A stretch of 64,000 bases of DNA from Syntrophaceae bacterium (GTDB lineage: Bacteria; Desulfobacterota; Syntrophia; Syntrophales; Smithellaceae), in assembly GCA_018436925.1 (NCBI GenBank), contig JAHDKI010000011.1:1-64000 (forward strand). Direction: 5' to 3'. Below, in pieces: positions 35,765 to 44,230 of the stretch (its first letter is position 1; each line of letters opens with the position of its first letter). The position numbers and the translations under genes were made by a program. The notes below the pieces were generated by a model. The model ran no database searches and had not been told where the DNA came from. It saw only the letters and a program-made list of their open reading frames with translations.

Positions 35765-35770
35765 AGCGCA

Positions 35771-36412
35771 TCAGCGTCCAAGCAGAGAACACAGCCCCGC
35801 GTATGCAAAATAGACGGCAAACGCGATCAGAACGACCGCCAGGGCCGCGATCAGGCTGCGGTAAAGCCGATCGGTCAGAAACCGTCTTCCTCCGGCCACC
35901 GCCGCGGAGATGAAGGAATACCAGGCCAGATCCGCCAGGATGTGGCCGGCAAAGAAAAACAAGACCCCCCAGACTCCGAACTTCAGTGAATACAGGATAT
36001 AACCCAGGCCGATGGTCGCCCACCAGATGCTCCAGTACGGGTTGGCGAGGCTCATCAGGATTCCGCTTGCGACCGGATGGGTTGTGCGGCTTTCCGACGC
36101 GGCCAGGGAAAGTCTGAGCGTCGGCAGGGATCGAAGCATACCCACCGCCATCCAAAGCAGAATGCCCGCTCCCGCCAGAGCAATGATCGTGAAAACCGCG
36201 GGCTTTTGTAAAAATGGCGCCAGGCCCAGAAGCAAAGCGCCAATCAGCGCCATTTCCAAAATGGCATGGCCGCCGATCAGCAGGGGGCCCGCAATGAACC
36301 CCCGGCGAGAGCTTTCAGCGATGGTAGCGGTCAAAAGCGGACCAGGCATCAAGGCGCCCGAAAGGGCAATCACGAAAGAGGATCCGAAGATCAGGGCAAG
36401 GCTCGCCGGCAT
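35771..36412 (-). CDS. LysE/RhtB-family exporter
   Basis: This 213-residue membrane protein has six hydrophobic segments. The first contains the family's G-A-L-M-P-G-P-L-L-T motif. LysE/RhtB proteins export amino acids or small metabolites. It ends 6 bases from the convergent thioesterase gene, and its start overlaps the stop of the upstream small gene by one base. Confidence 0.82.
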   Translation of the reverse strand: MPASLALIFGSSFVIALSGALMPGPLLTATIAESSRRGFIAGPLLIGGHAILEMALIGALLLGLAPFLQKPAVFTIIALAGAGILLWMAVGMLRSLPTLRLSLAASESRTTHPVASGILMSLANPYWSIWWATIGLGYILYSLKFGVWGVLFFFAGHILADLAWYSFISAAVAGGRRFLTDRLYRSLIAALAVVLIAFAVYFAYAGLCSLLGR

Positions 36413-36735
36413 CAGTTCCCCTTGCCGCTTTTGTGAATCTTGCGGGTCTGTTCAACCCCGCGCCCCGGCAGATAGCTGTATTCCTGGTAAAAATCGGGGC
36501 CCAGGCTGTCCTGCCAATTGATGCGAATCAGACAGGGCAGCGTTTTCAGATATTCGAGATTGGCCGGCAGCAACTCGGCATCCATGTCGCATTGGTTTTT
36601 ATAATAGACCACCGTATAAGGTCCAACCTGGATGGTTTGATGCTGAAACCAGTAGGCCGCAATCCCCAGTGCCAGAAAAAAAATCGCGGCGGCAAGGGCA
36701 ATCATTGCAACTTTGAGCTTCTTTTCCTGATCCAT
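36412..36735 (-). CDS. Hypothetical single-pass membrane protein
   Basis: This 107-residue protein has an N-terminal anchor (about residues 9-29) and a small soluble domain with V-G-P-Y-T-V-V-Y-Y-K-N-Q-C-D and L-P-C-L-I-R-I-N-W. Two Cys could be redox-active or bridged. No family is recognised. It is translationally coupled to the LysE-type gene (one-base overlap). Confidence 0.6.
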   Translation of the reverse strand: MDQEKKLKVAMIALAAAIFFLALGIAAYWFQHQTIQVGPYTVVYYKNQCDMDAELLPANLEYLKTLPCLIRINWQDSLGPDFYQEYSYLPGRGVEQTRKIHKSGKGN

Positions 36736-36960
36736 TTACTCTCCCCAAGCTTTCATTCTCATTCCGGTTGCAGCGCATGCTAGCAAAATTTTGTTCATAA
36801 TTCCATCTCCAGATCCGCGCTGATGTCCTTTTCCGATGATTGCGGGGATTGACTCAGACAGACGATTGAATTATCCTGCTTGCGTCAAAGACAGCTAAGC
36901 CGCAGAAGGCGGCAGGCAGACAGGCAAACCATGTTTCACTTCTTCAGGAAGGAGGCAACC

Positions 36961-37434
36961 GTGCCGCGCATCGATTTGAATGTCAAGGCGCCGGGGTTCA
37001 CCCTCCCCGACATGAATGGCCAAAGCGTGTCGCTTGACGACTTTGTACAGAAGAAAAACGTTTTAGTCGTTTTCAACCGCGGCTTGTTCTGACCGTTTTG
37101 CCGCGCGCACATGGCGCAGTTGCGCCTCGACTACGAAAAATTTGCGGCGTTGGACACAGAGATCCTTGTGGCCGGACCGGAAAACGATCGCGCGTTTCGC
37201 GAATACTGGCGTAAGGAAAATCTGCCCTTTATCGGCCTGCCGGATCCGGAGCACAGCATCCTGAAGCTCTACGGACAGGAAGTCAAGCTGTTCAAACTCG
37301 GCCGCATGCCCGCGCAAATGCTGATCGACAAGAAAGGCTTCGTCCGGTTTGTTCACTACGGCCGCTCCATGGCGGACATCCCGGACACCCGGGAAATCCT
37401 TGATCTCATCAAAACCCGGATGATGAACCCATGA
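36961..37434 (+). CDS. Selenocysteine-containing peroxiredoxin/thioredoxin-like protein (UGA read as Sec)
   Basis: One frame runs from GTG 36961 (SD GGAAGGAGG, 5-base gap) to 37434 and is broken only by TGA at 37090-37092. Reading it as selenocysteine gives 157 residues: N-terminal D-L-N-V-K-A-P-G-F-T-L-P-D, then V-V-F-N-R-G-L-F-U44-P-F-C-R-A-H-M-A-Q-L, the exact spot of the CPFC redox motif of AhpC/TSA-like proteins. The downstream half continues the same fold (DKKGFVRFVHYG). A SECIS-like hairpin lies 26 bases after the UGA. It probably reduces peroxides or disulfides. The stop overlaps the next start (ATGA). Confidence 0.88.
37113..37126 (+). promoter_or_regulatory. Bacterial SECIS-like hairpin for the Prx-like selenoprotein
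   Basis: GGCGC (37113-37117) pairs with GCGCC (37122-37126) around the loop AGUU, with a G in the second loop position. The loop begins 26 bases after the UGA at 37090-37092, inside the 16-37 base window reported for bacterial SECIS elements. It overlaps the codons following the Sec site. Confidence 0.7.
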
Positions 37435-37811
37435 AGCATGACATATCCATTCAAGATCATATTTTTCTGATTATCCTTTCCGGCGGGATCTCACCTCGGG
37501 AGTACGGCACCGTCGCGAAAGACCTGGTGAATCTGCCGCAATGGAAACCGGGAATGCCGGTGCTGATCGATTACAGCTACATTGACCTGTCCAAGGAAAC
37601 CGGAAAGGATGCACAACAGTATGTGCAGGCTATCGCCCCTTTCAGAGCCGGACTCGGTAATGGCCGCCTGGCCTGCGTGAACACGAATCCGGCGGATTTC
37701 GGTTTGGGCAGAATCTGGCAGAGCTTTATGGAGTCGATGACGGATCTCGAAGTCGGCATCTTTTACACTTATGATGAAGCGGTGCGCTGGCTGACCGAAC
37801 CGGATCAATAA
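37431..37811 (+). CDS. SpoIIAA/STAS-like domain protein
   Basis: This 126-residue soluble protein has an alpha/beta pattern with a strand-helix-strand P-V-L-I-D-Y-S-Y-I-D-L and FGLGRIWQSFMESMTDLEVGIFYTYDEAVRWL at the end. This resembles SpoIIAA-like/STAS proteins, which lack enzyme activity. It is translated directly after the selenoprotein gene (4-base overlap). A direct redox role is not evident. Confidence 0.6.
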   Translation: MKHDISIQDHIFLIILSGGISPREYGTVAKDLVNLPQWKPGMPVLIDYSYIDLSKETGKDAQQYVQAIAPFRAGLGNGRLACVNTNPADFGLGRIWQSFMESMTDLEVGIFYTYDEAVRWLTEPDQ

Positions 37812-37866
37812 AAATCACACCGCCGACGGCAATGAACAAAACATTTATCGATTGCGCAAAAACCAT

Positions 37867-38253
37867 CTACCGCACATCTGCGCCGCGCTCTTTGAGCAGG
37901 TCGCGCAGAATCAAACGATGGCAGCGCGACTCATCGGCGCAATAGCACCCGACGGAAAAATCGGTTTGATGCGACAGCGCAGCCAGGAGATCAAGCGTTT
38001 TTCGATGATCCGGCGTGGACATCTCCGCGCGATAGTTGCGGACAAATGTCTTCCAGTTCCGGTCCGAAAGCGGAGGCTTGACGCTTTTTAAAAGCGCTTC
38101 CGAAGGCGCGAGATTGGGATACCACACATCAAAGAAGTTTCGGAGCGCATACTCGTTTTTCGGCACGCCGCGGGGCGGGCGCCTCACGGTCCCGATCCGC
38201 AGCCCTTCTTTGGGCTGTCTTTCGCTTCCCAGACGAACCATTCGAATACTCAT
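37867..38253 (-). CDS. DUF488-family protein
   Basis: This 128-residue protein matches DUF488: it begins M-V-R-L-G-S, has R-P-P-R-G-V-P and DVWYPNLAPS, and ends with V-G-C-Y-C-A-D-E-S-R-C-H-R-L-I-L-R-D-L-L, the conserved Cys/His core. Function is unknown, though relatives cluster with DNA and stress genes. The ATG at 38253 has AAGGAGG 5 bases upstream. It lies 58 bases after the dctM stop and could be the last gene of that operon. Confidence 0.82.
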   Translation of the reverse strand: MSIRMVRLGSERQPKEGLRIGTVRRPPRGVPKNEYALRNFFDVWYPNLAPSEALLKSVKPPLSDRNWKTFVRNYRAEMSTPDHRKTLDLLAALSHQTDFSVGCYCADESRCHRLILRDLLKERGADVR

Positions 38254-38311
38254 AAATGCCTCCTTAAAACCGCCGCTCGGCGCTCGGGCTGCGCAGGACT
38301 TCCGCGATAAG

Positions 38312-39601
38312 TCAGCCTCCCATCGCCCAGGCCGGCAGCACCAAGGCAATGTCAGGAAAAGCAATCAGCAAAATCGTCGCCAGAATCAAAATCAGCAAAA
38401 ACGGCACAGCATGCCCGATCACTTCCAGATACGGCCTTCGGAAGATAAGCTGCGCGGTAAAAATATCACATCCGAACGGCGGCGTGGCCGACCCGATGGC
38501 GGCCTGGAGCGTGACTAAAACCCCCAGCAGTATCGGATCGACGCCGGCTCCGACCACATACGGCTGAAAGACGGGGCTTAAGATGAATATCGCAACGATC
38601 GGGTCCACGAACATGCAGGCGATGAAATAGACGACGACGACGACGGCCATGACTTTGAGCATGGACGGATCATTGCCGAAAAGCGGCGGCAGCAAGACCT
38701 CGGGAATCTGAAGAAACCCGATCAGAAAAGAAAAAGCCTGGCCCGCACCGACGAGAATAAAGACGACCCCGGTGATGACGCCGGTTTGCAGGCACGAATC
38801 GACAAGCTTTCGAAACGTGAGGCTTCGGTACACGGCCACCTCCAGAATCAGAGCGTACAAAACCGCCACAGCCGCCGCTTCCGTGGGGCTGAACAGTCCG
38901 GCATAAATTCCGCCGACGATGATGGCTGGAAAGCCCATCACCGGCAAACCGCTTTTCAAAGCGGCCAGGCGCTCCGTCCAACTTGCCTTTTCGAGCAGCG
39001 GAATCCTTCTCATTTTCGAATATGCGTAGCAATAGGCGGAAAACAGAAGCAGAATCATCAATCCCGGGAAAACGCCCGCCAAAAAAAGCATACCGATGGA
39101 GGTATTGGTCGCCACGCCGTAAACGATGAATCCGATACTCGGCGGAATTAAAAAGGCGATATCGCTGGCGTTGATAATCAGCCCCAGAGTAAAGGAGCTT
39201 TTATACCCGGCATCCAAAAGCATCGGGCGCATCGTGCCGCCCACCGCCGCAACCGTCGCCTGTGTGGATCCCGAAACAGCCCCGAATAGCGTGCAGCCGG
39301 CGCTGGTGGTGATCGCCAGGCCGCCCGGCAGATGTCCGACAAAAACCTGCAGCATGCGAATCAGACGGCCGGCGGATTTTCCGCTCGTAATAATACTGGC
39401 CGATAAAATGAACATCGGCACGCAAACGAGCGCTGGCTGTGAAACACCGGCCAGGATCTGCTGAACCATCGCTGGAATCATCACGCTCGCCATATCCGGC
39501 ATGTAGATGACAAGGTACAGAATCAGCGACCCCAGAAGCGTGACCATGAAGGGAAAGCCGAAAAGCAGCATGGCGGCAAGCGACGCTCCGAATAATCTCA
39601 T
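38312..39601 (-). CDS. dctM: TRAP transporter large permease DctM
   Basis: This 429-residue membrane protein has about 12 helices. It contains FVGHLPGGLAITTSAGCTLFGAVSGSTQAT-like TRAP signatures (about 88-118), NASDIAFLIPPSIGFIVYG and, near the C-terminus, AAIGSATPPFGCDIF. It forms the sodium-driven channel subunit of a tripartite carboxylate transporter. Start overlaps the dctQ stop by 4 bases. Substrate class, likely a dicarboxylate or related acid, is not readable. Confidence 0.92.
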   Translation of the reverse strand: MRLFGASLAAMLLFGFPFMVTLLGSLILYLVIYMPDMASVMIPAMVQQILAGVSQPALVCVPMFILSASIITSGKSAGRLIRMLQVFVGHLPGGLAITTSAGCTLFGAVSGSTQATVAAVGGTMRPMLLDAGYKSSFTLGLIINASDIAFLIPPSIGFIVYGVATNTSIGMLFLAGVFPGLMILLLFSAYCYAYSKMRRIPLLEKASWTERLAALKSGLPVMGFPAIIVGGIYAGLFSPTEAAAVAVLYALILEVAVYRSLTFRKLVDSCLQTGVITGVVFILVGAGQAFSFLIGFLQIPEVLLPPLFGNDPSMLKVMAVVVVVYFIACMFVDPIVAIFILSPVFQPYVVGAGVDPILLGVLVTLQAAIGSATPPFGCDIFTAQLIFRRPYLEVIGHAVPFLLILILATILLIAFPDIALVLPAWAMGG

Positions 39602-40194
39602 GCGCTGCCTCCTGCCGCTTCGTCTTCATACTCGCTTTTCTGATCCGGCGAAAGCCACGGGTCCGGTTCAACCATATTCTTCACAATGGTTCTCAGATAC
39701 TGAATCGCCGCCAGGATAAAACCGATCGGCAAAATAATGTAGAAAATCCAGCGAGGCAGTCGAAGCGCGGGCGTGGTGTGTCCCATGGCCATGGCGTTTT
39801 GCAGATAGTCTAAGGAAGCCCAGGCCATGATCGCCATCACGACGGCGCTGACGAAAGAGATGATAACGATGAATATTTTTTCCATTTTCGGAGGCATGGC
39901 GTCCAGAAACGCCCCCATGCGAATGTGGCGCGCACGGCGGACGCCGTAGCTCAGGCCGGTGAAGGTCAGCAGGATCACCAGAAATGAAGAGACTTCTTCA
40001 GCGAAATAGATGCTTTGAAAAAACGTTCGGGCAAAGACATTGGCAATCAGCAAAACGGCAAGCGCGGCCACGCAGAAAATCAGCGCCGAAACTTCAAAGG
40101 CGTTGACGGCGTGTCCCACAAACCGGTTGATCTTTCGAAGCAGACCCTTTTTCGGCGGGCGGTTTTCCTCCTGCGTCATGCCTGAATCCTTCAT
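39598..40194 (-). CDS. dctQ: TRAP transporter small permease DctQ
   Basis: This 198-residue protein has four transmembrane helices and the DctQ loop ETSSFLVI-like segment (A-E-E-V-S-S-F-L-V-I-L-L-T-F-T-G-L-S-Y-G-V-R-R). It couples the binding protein and large permease. It overlaps both neighbours by 4 bases, so dctP-dctQ-dctM are translationally coupled. Confidence 0.9.
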   Translation of the reverse strand: MKDSGMTQEENRPPKKGLLRKINRFVGHAVNAFEVSALIFCVAALAVLLIANVFARTFFQSIYFAEEVSSFLVILLTFTGLSYGVRRARHIRMGAFLDAMPPKMEKIFIVIISFVSAVVMAIMAWASLDYLQNAMAMGHTTPALRLPRWIFYIILPIGFILAAIQYLRTIVKNMVEPDPWLSPDQKSEYEDEAAGGSA

Positions 40195-41249
40195 TGAGAC
40201 GGTTCGTTCATCCTCAGCGCCTTTTTGGCGTTTTCAATATCGGCGATGAGCGCATTGAGAAGCTCATCCGCGCCGTCGCCGCCGATGTCGCGATACAGAG
40301 GATAAACGGTTTTTGCCATCTGCGCAAACTGAGCCGCTGTTTCATCGTCGATTTCAATAAACGTCAGCGACGGCTTGGCGGCTTTCATCTTTTCTCTATC
40401 CAAAGCGTTTCGCTCGTTGATCCAATCTCCCGCAGGCAGGATGGCATCAATCCAGAACTTCCGCATTTCCTGCTGCACTTTTTCGGGCAGCCGGTCGAAA
40501 AACCGCTGATTCACGGTGGGAATGCCGATGAACGGCTCTCCCTTAAGCAGGATGAAATAGTCCTGGACTTCATAAAACTTCATGCTGTGTGCGGCAAAAA
40601 GCGGATTCACCTGGGCGTCGATGAGCCCCATCTGCAGTCCGCTGTAAACTTCTCCATAGGCCATGGGCGTGGGGCTGGCGCCGAAGGCCTTGTAGTTTTC
40701 GACAAGCATCTTCGACGACATCAAGCGCAGCTTCAACCCCTTCATATCTTCAGGCGTGCGAATGTCTTTTCGGGAACTCACCCACTGCCAGCCCTCAAAC
40801 ATAAGGGCCAGAGGAACCAGTCCCCTTTTTCTGAAGGCCTTTTCCAAAAGCGGCAGAAATCGTCCGTGACGCGCCATCCAGTCGAGCACTTCCGGCACAT
40901 TTTCGGACGGGAAAATATAGTTCAGCGCCAGCGCCTGCGCCTGAGGCACAAACGAACTGATCCAGGCGTGATCGGAAAATACAAACTGGACGATGCCCAT
41001 CTGGGCCAGTTCGTTGATATCGCCGGTCGCGCCCAGAGTGCCGTAAGGATAGACATCAATCCGAATTTTGCCGCCCGACCACGTCCTCATGTGGTCTGAA
41101 AAGTTTCTCGCCCAAACGGTCATGAAATCGCCTTCGATCTCTTCGGACGCGAGTTTGGCGTTAATGGATTTGCCCGTGTAATCGGCGGCGTGGAGGTTGA
41201 AGACCGGCAAAATCAAAAAGATCATGCAAAGCCATATTATTCTTTTCAT
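40191..41249 (-). CDS. dctP: TRAP transporter periplasmic binding protein DctP
   Basis: This 352-residue secreted protein has a signal peptide cleaved near L-H-A-A-D (about residue 21) and the DctP fold. The ligand region is G-K-I-R-I-D-V-Y-P-Y-G-T-L-G, and D-M-K-G-L-K-L-R-L-M includes the conserved substrate-carboxylate Arg. It delivers the substrate to DctQM. A near-consensus promoter lies just upstream. Confidence 0.92.
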   Translation of the reverse strand: MKRIIWLCMIFLILPVFNLHAADYTGKSINAKLASEEIEGDFMTVWARNFSDHMRTWSGGKIRIDVYPYGTLGATGDINELAQMGIVQFVFSDHAWISSFVPQAQALALNYIFPSENVPEVLDWMARHGRFLPLLEKAFRKRGLVPLALMFEGWQWVSSRKDIRTPEDMKGLKLRLMSSKMLVENYKAFGASPTPMAYGEVYSGLQMGLIDAQVNPLFAAHSMKFYEVQDYFILLKGEPFIGIPTVNQRFFDRLPEKVQQEMRKFWIDAILPAGDWINERNALDREKMKAAKPSLTFIEIDDETAAQFAQMAKTVYPLYRDIGGDGADELLNALIADIENAKKALRMNEPSQ

Positions 41250-41297
41250 GATTGAGCTCCTCGGGAAGGTTGATTCGCGGATTGACTATACGGGGAG

Positions 41298-41326
41298 ACT
41301 ATAAAAAAAACAGACCGGCAAGTCAA
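41298..41326 (-). promoter_or_regulatory. Near-consensus sigma-70 promoter for dctPQM
   Basis: On the minus strand TTGACT (41326-41321) and TATAGT (41303-41298) are separated by 17 bases. The transcript would start near 41291, leaving about 42 bases to the dctP ATG with a GAGGAG ribosome site. Confidence 0.78.
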
Positions 41327-41543
41327 TGAAATATTGGCCGGAACGATTGCCGGATAAGGGTTTGGCCGCTTTTTTCTTGACGAAACCGCCTGCTCCCCAT
41401 AGGATGTCAGACGTAATGTATCATCGTCAACGATCAAAAAATATCATGCGGTCCGCTGACCCATAACCACAACCCGATGAGACCCTCGCCCGGCAAGAGA
41501 TTTTTCCGCTTCCGGGCGGCTGTCTTTGCAAAGGAGTTCACTG

Positions 41544-42569
41544 ATGAAAAAATGTTTATTGTGTCTGATTATTTCAGGCCTTGTGTTTCTCGGGCCGCCA
41601 GCCTGCGCGAAGGCGGATGTCGTCGAGCTTGAAAACGGATCGAAAATCGTCGGCCAGGTCTTAAAAATAGGGAACGGACAACTTGTCGTTAAAACAGATT
41701 TCGCGGGATCCATCACGATCGATCTGGCCCGCATCGTTTTGTTCCGCACTGAAGCGCCGATGCACCTGCATTTCCCCGGCGGATACCGCGTCTCCGGCAA
41801 AATCACTTATACAAAAGAGCAGACCCGTATCGATCAAACCGGAGGGGACTCGTTTATCAGCGCCGCTCCGCCGGAACACGCCTGGCCGGAAGGCGCGAGA
41901 GATCCGATGGGGCGCCACTGGAGCTATGAAGCGGGATTTGATGTGGCCGGCAAAACAGGAAACGCAGAACGAGTGAGCGCCGGCGGCAGGGTTTCGGCCA
42001 AACTTCAGGGACCGGACGACCGCCTGCTTTTATATATGCGCTACGCATACGCCAAAGATGACAGCGTCGAAAGCGATAATTCCATTGTCGGCGGCATCGA
42101 TTTTGAATCCTATTTTCGAGAAAAACATTCCTGGTACGCCCGAGTAGAGCTGGAATACGACCGTATCCGGAAAATCGACCTGCGAACCACAGCCGCCACC
42201 GGTTACGGCTATTTCTTTTTGAAAAAACCACACCACTCGCTGCGAGGCAGAGCCGGTTTGATGATTCGCCGCGAAGAGCGCCGCGACCAGCCTGCGGCCT
42301 CGACACTCGGATTGGATCTCGGAATTTCTCACGGATACCGCTTCGACAACGCCTGGACAATCTCGACCGACGTCACCTACACACCCAGCGTGGAAGATTA
42401 CCGCAACTATCGTATCTGGCACGAAAGCCTTTTTGAAATCCCGCTGGTCGCCTCTGAAATGTGGAAACTGCAACTGGGCGTGACCAACGACTACATCAGC
42501 CGGCCGGCGGATCACAAAGACTACCTGGACACCACCTATTTCGGCCGGTTGGTCTTTTCCTGGCAATAG
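41544..42569 (+). CDS. DUF481-family outer-membrane-type protein
   Basis: This 341-residue secreted protein has a signal peptide (residues 1 to about 26). A short N-terminal SH3-like segment follows (E-N-G-S-K-I-V-G-Q-V-L-K). The rest is a long beta-rich domain with alternating hydrophobic strands typical of DUF481, ending with an aromatic C-terminus (V-F-S-W-Q) as in outer-membrane barrels. ATG 41544 has AAAGGAG upstream. It probably spans or lines the outer membrane; function is unknown. It converges with the ArsC-like selenoprotein gene. Confidence 0.8.
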   Translation: MKKCLLCLIISGLVFLGPPACAKADVVELENGSKIVGQVLKIGNGQLVVKTDFAGSITIDLARIVLFRTEAPMHLHFPGGYRVSGKITYTKEQTRIDQTGGDSFISAAPPEHAWPEGARDPMGRHWSYEAGFDVAGKTGNAERVSAGGRVSAKLQGPDDRLLLYMRYAYAKDDSVESDNSIVGGIDFESYFREKHSWYARVELEYDRIRKIDLRTTAATGYGYFFLKKPHHSLRGRAGLMIRREERRDQPAASTLGLDLGISHGYRFDNAWTISTDVTYTPSVEDYRNYRIWHESLFEIPLVASEMWKLQLGVTNDYISRPADHKDYLDTTYFGRLVFSWQ

Positions 42570-42584
42570 AAGCGCGCCGACGCT

Positions 42585-42932
42585 TCAGGATTTTAACACG
42601 GCCGCCAGGACATCGGCCGATGCGCCGGCGTAAAACGTCTTGCCGATTTTGACGACCGGCCTTCGGATCAGACGCGGTTCCTTGACCATCAGATCGATCA
42701 GCTCTCCGTCGGAAAGTTTGCCCGGATCAAGGCCCAGCGCCTTGAAGCTGGGGGAGCGGAAACTGAAAAGGTCGGACGCAGGGCGACCGGAAAGCAGATT
42801 TTCGATTTCGGCGCGGGTAAAAGGCTCTTTAAAAAAATCCCGCTCCGACACATCCACCTTGTGCTGCGAAAGAAACTCTTTCGCTTTGCGGCAGGTGGTT
42901 CACTTGCTCCAGCAGTAAAACGCCACTTTCAT
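42585..42932 (-). CDS. Selenocysteine-containing ArsC/Spx-like protein (UGA read as Sec)
   Basis: From the ATG at 42932 (GGGAGG, 4-base gap) a single frame runs to 42585, broken only by TGA at 42902-42900. As selenocysteine it gives 115 residues: K-V-A-F-Y-C-W-S-K-U11-T-T-C-R-K-A-K-E-F-L. This is the N-terminal redox site of ArsC/Spx proteins, with Sec in place of the usual first Cys of CxxC. The rest follows ArsC: F-F-K-E-P-F, L-I-D-L-M-V-K-E-P-R-L-I-R-R-P-V and a final G-K-T-F-Y-A-G. A 19-base hairpin downstream acts as a likely SECIS. It probably reduces arsenate or an oxidised thiol. Confidence 0.88.
42866..42884 (-). promoter_or_regulatory. Bacterial SECIS-like hairpin for the ArsC-like selenoprotein
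   Basis: On the minus strand a perfect 8-bp stem (GCGAAAGA with TCTTTCGC) closes the loop GTT, with G in the first loop position. The loop starts 24 bases after the UGA, within the usual bacterial SECIS distance. The stem is in the coding sequence of the C-terminal side. Confidence 0.8.
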
Positions 42933-42962
42933 GTGACCTCCCTCTTTCTTTCCGGTATGCCT

Positions 42963-43907
42963 TTATTCTTTGGCCAATGCGGCCGCCTGCTGTCTGGCCC
43001 GCGTAAAGGCCGCGGTGCTGATAGTTCCTTGCGGCGCGGAGGACTGTGAGGCCAGCTCATTCATTTGCCGGACTCGTTCCTCGCTGGGCGGGTGCGTGCT
43101 GAACGCATCGGAAAGATTCCGCATCGCCCCGCTATTCGTTTTTCCGCCGCTTTTTTCCATTTCCAGTAATTTCTCATAAAATCTTCCGACCTGGTTCTTA
43201 TCGTATCCCGCAGCCACCGCCAGACGAAACCCGATCCGGTCGGCCTCCATCTCATCTTCACGGGAATTCACTAAAAATGTGTATTTTTGAGCGAGCAACC
43301 CGCCACCGGCTCCAACAACTCCGCCCAGGGCGGCGGCCTTGGCCAGACAGGCGGCATCGCCTTTTTCGCAAAGCAAAGCGCCCAGCCCCAGGCCCGCTGC
43401 CGCGCCCACCACGGCGCCTCCCGCCGCGTACAGCCAGGTTTTCTTCTGCGCCTTTTCCATGGCAAACATGCGTTCGGCCGTATGACGGGCTACCACATGG
43501 CCGATTTCGTGCGCGACCACGCCGGCAAGCTCCGCTTCATTTTCTGCCATGGCAATCAGCGGCGCCGTCACGAAAATCGTTCCGGCCGGCATGGCAAACG
43601 CATTGACCTGCTGCGCATCGACCACGGTAAAGGAATACTTGTAGGGGTTGCCCTCCAGATTGTTGGCGCGGACAATTTTCATTCCCAGATCGGAAATGTA
43701 TTTTTGCAGTTCCTTGTTATCCGCCGCCGGATAATCTTTGAGCATCTGAGGCAGCGCCTCCTGAGTCAAGCGACGTTCATCCTCAACCGTCAGAGTTGTC
43801 TCCTGGCCGACATTGGAGCCTTCCCGGTAGCGGGAACTTGACGTCGGCGCGCACCCGGCGGCAAAAAGCAAAATCCCCATCATGATTACGGCCCAGATTT
43901 TTTTCAT
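42963..43907 (-). CDS. M48-family zinc metalloprotease, lipoprotein
   Basis: This 314-residue exported protease has a lipobox L-F-A-A-G-C (Cys19). The zinc motif HEIGHVVARH (about residue 138) has Glu as catalyst, and a third ligand lies in E-D-E-M-E-A-D-R-I-G-F, as in BepA/LoiP-like proteases. The middle has a Gly/Ala-rich hydrophobic stretch. Such proteases survey outer-membrane assembly in the periplasm. The ATG at 43907 has AGGAG 8 bases upstream; a GTG three codons earlier is too close to it. Confidence 0.9.
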   Translation of the reverse strand: MKKIWAVIMMGILLFAAGCAPTSSSRYREGSNVGQETTLTVEDERRLTQEALPQMLKDYPAADNKELQKYISDLGMKIVRANNLEGNPYKYSFTVVDAQQVNAFAMPAGTIFVTAPLIAMAENEAELAGVVAHEIGHVVARHTAERMFAMEKAQKKTWLYAAGGAVVGAAAGLGLGALLCEKGDAACLAKAAALGGVVGAGGGLLAQKYTFLVNSREDEMEADRIGFRLAVAAGYDKNQVGRFYEKLLEMEKSGGKTNSGAMRNLSDAFSTHPPSEERVRQMNELASQSSAPQGTISTAAFTRARQQAAALAKE

Positions 43908-44072
43908 GGCGCTCACTCCTCAAACAATCCATTTGATTCTTTTGAATGCTTTATAGCACAGATGCCAAAACCTTGCTAAAGGAATAACAAACGACGGGGG
44001 AAAGAAGGACAAGACGAACCAGACATATTTCCAATTCAAGGCCTGCCGGGGCGGCACGTCTGAGCGCCGCCC

Positions 44073-44119
44073 GACGGGCGCGCCGCTTTACGCGTTCTTC
44101 CTGTTGCGGCGCGCCCGTC
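44073..44119. repeat. Strong GC-rich inverted repeat between M48 protease and gldA
   Basis: GACGGGCGCGCCGC (44073-44086) and GCGGCGCGCCCGTC (44106-44119) pair perfectly over 14 bp with a 19-base spacer. It lies downstream of the long catabolic operon (gldA ends at 44231). No U-tract follows, so it is not a classic intrinsic terminator. It may stop exonucleases, act as a rho-assisted end, or be a small palindromic repeat. The rest of 43950-44230 has no gene. Confidence 0.7.
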
Positions 44120-44230
44120 CGGCTTGAAAACACAGAGCCTTTCAGCTTCTGCTAGAGGGTTGCAATCGGACCGGACGTCGATGCGCGAATACAGGCCCAG
44201 GCGGCACGCATCGCGTCCCGTTGCCACCAT

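Noticed and set aside
36880..37434. Peroxiredoxin-like gene as a pseudogene split by an in-frame stop
   Set aside because: The stop is TGA at the redox Cys position, the frame continues unchanged, and a SECIS-like hairpin follows; selenocysteine is the simpler reading.
42585..42857. A short ArsC-like gene starting at the GTG at 42857
   Set aside because: It lacks the N-terminal redox site and has no ribosome site; the upstream ATG with UGA as Sec restores both.
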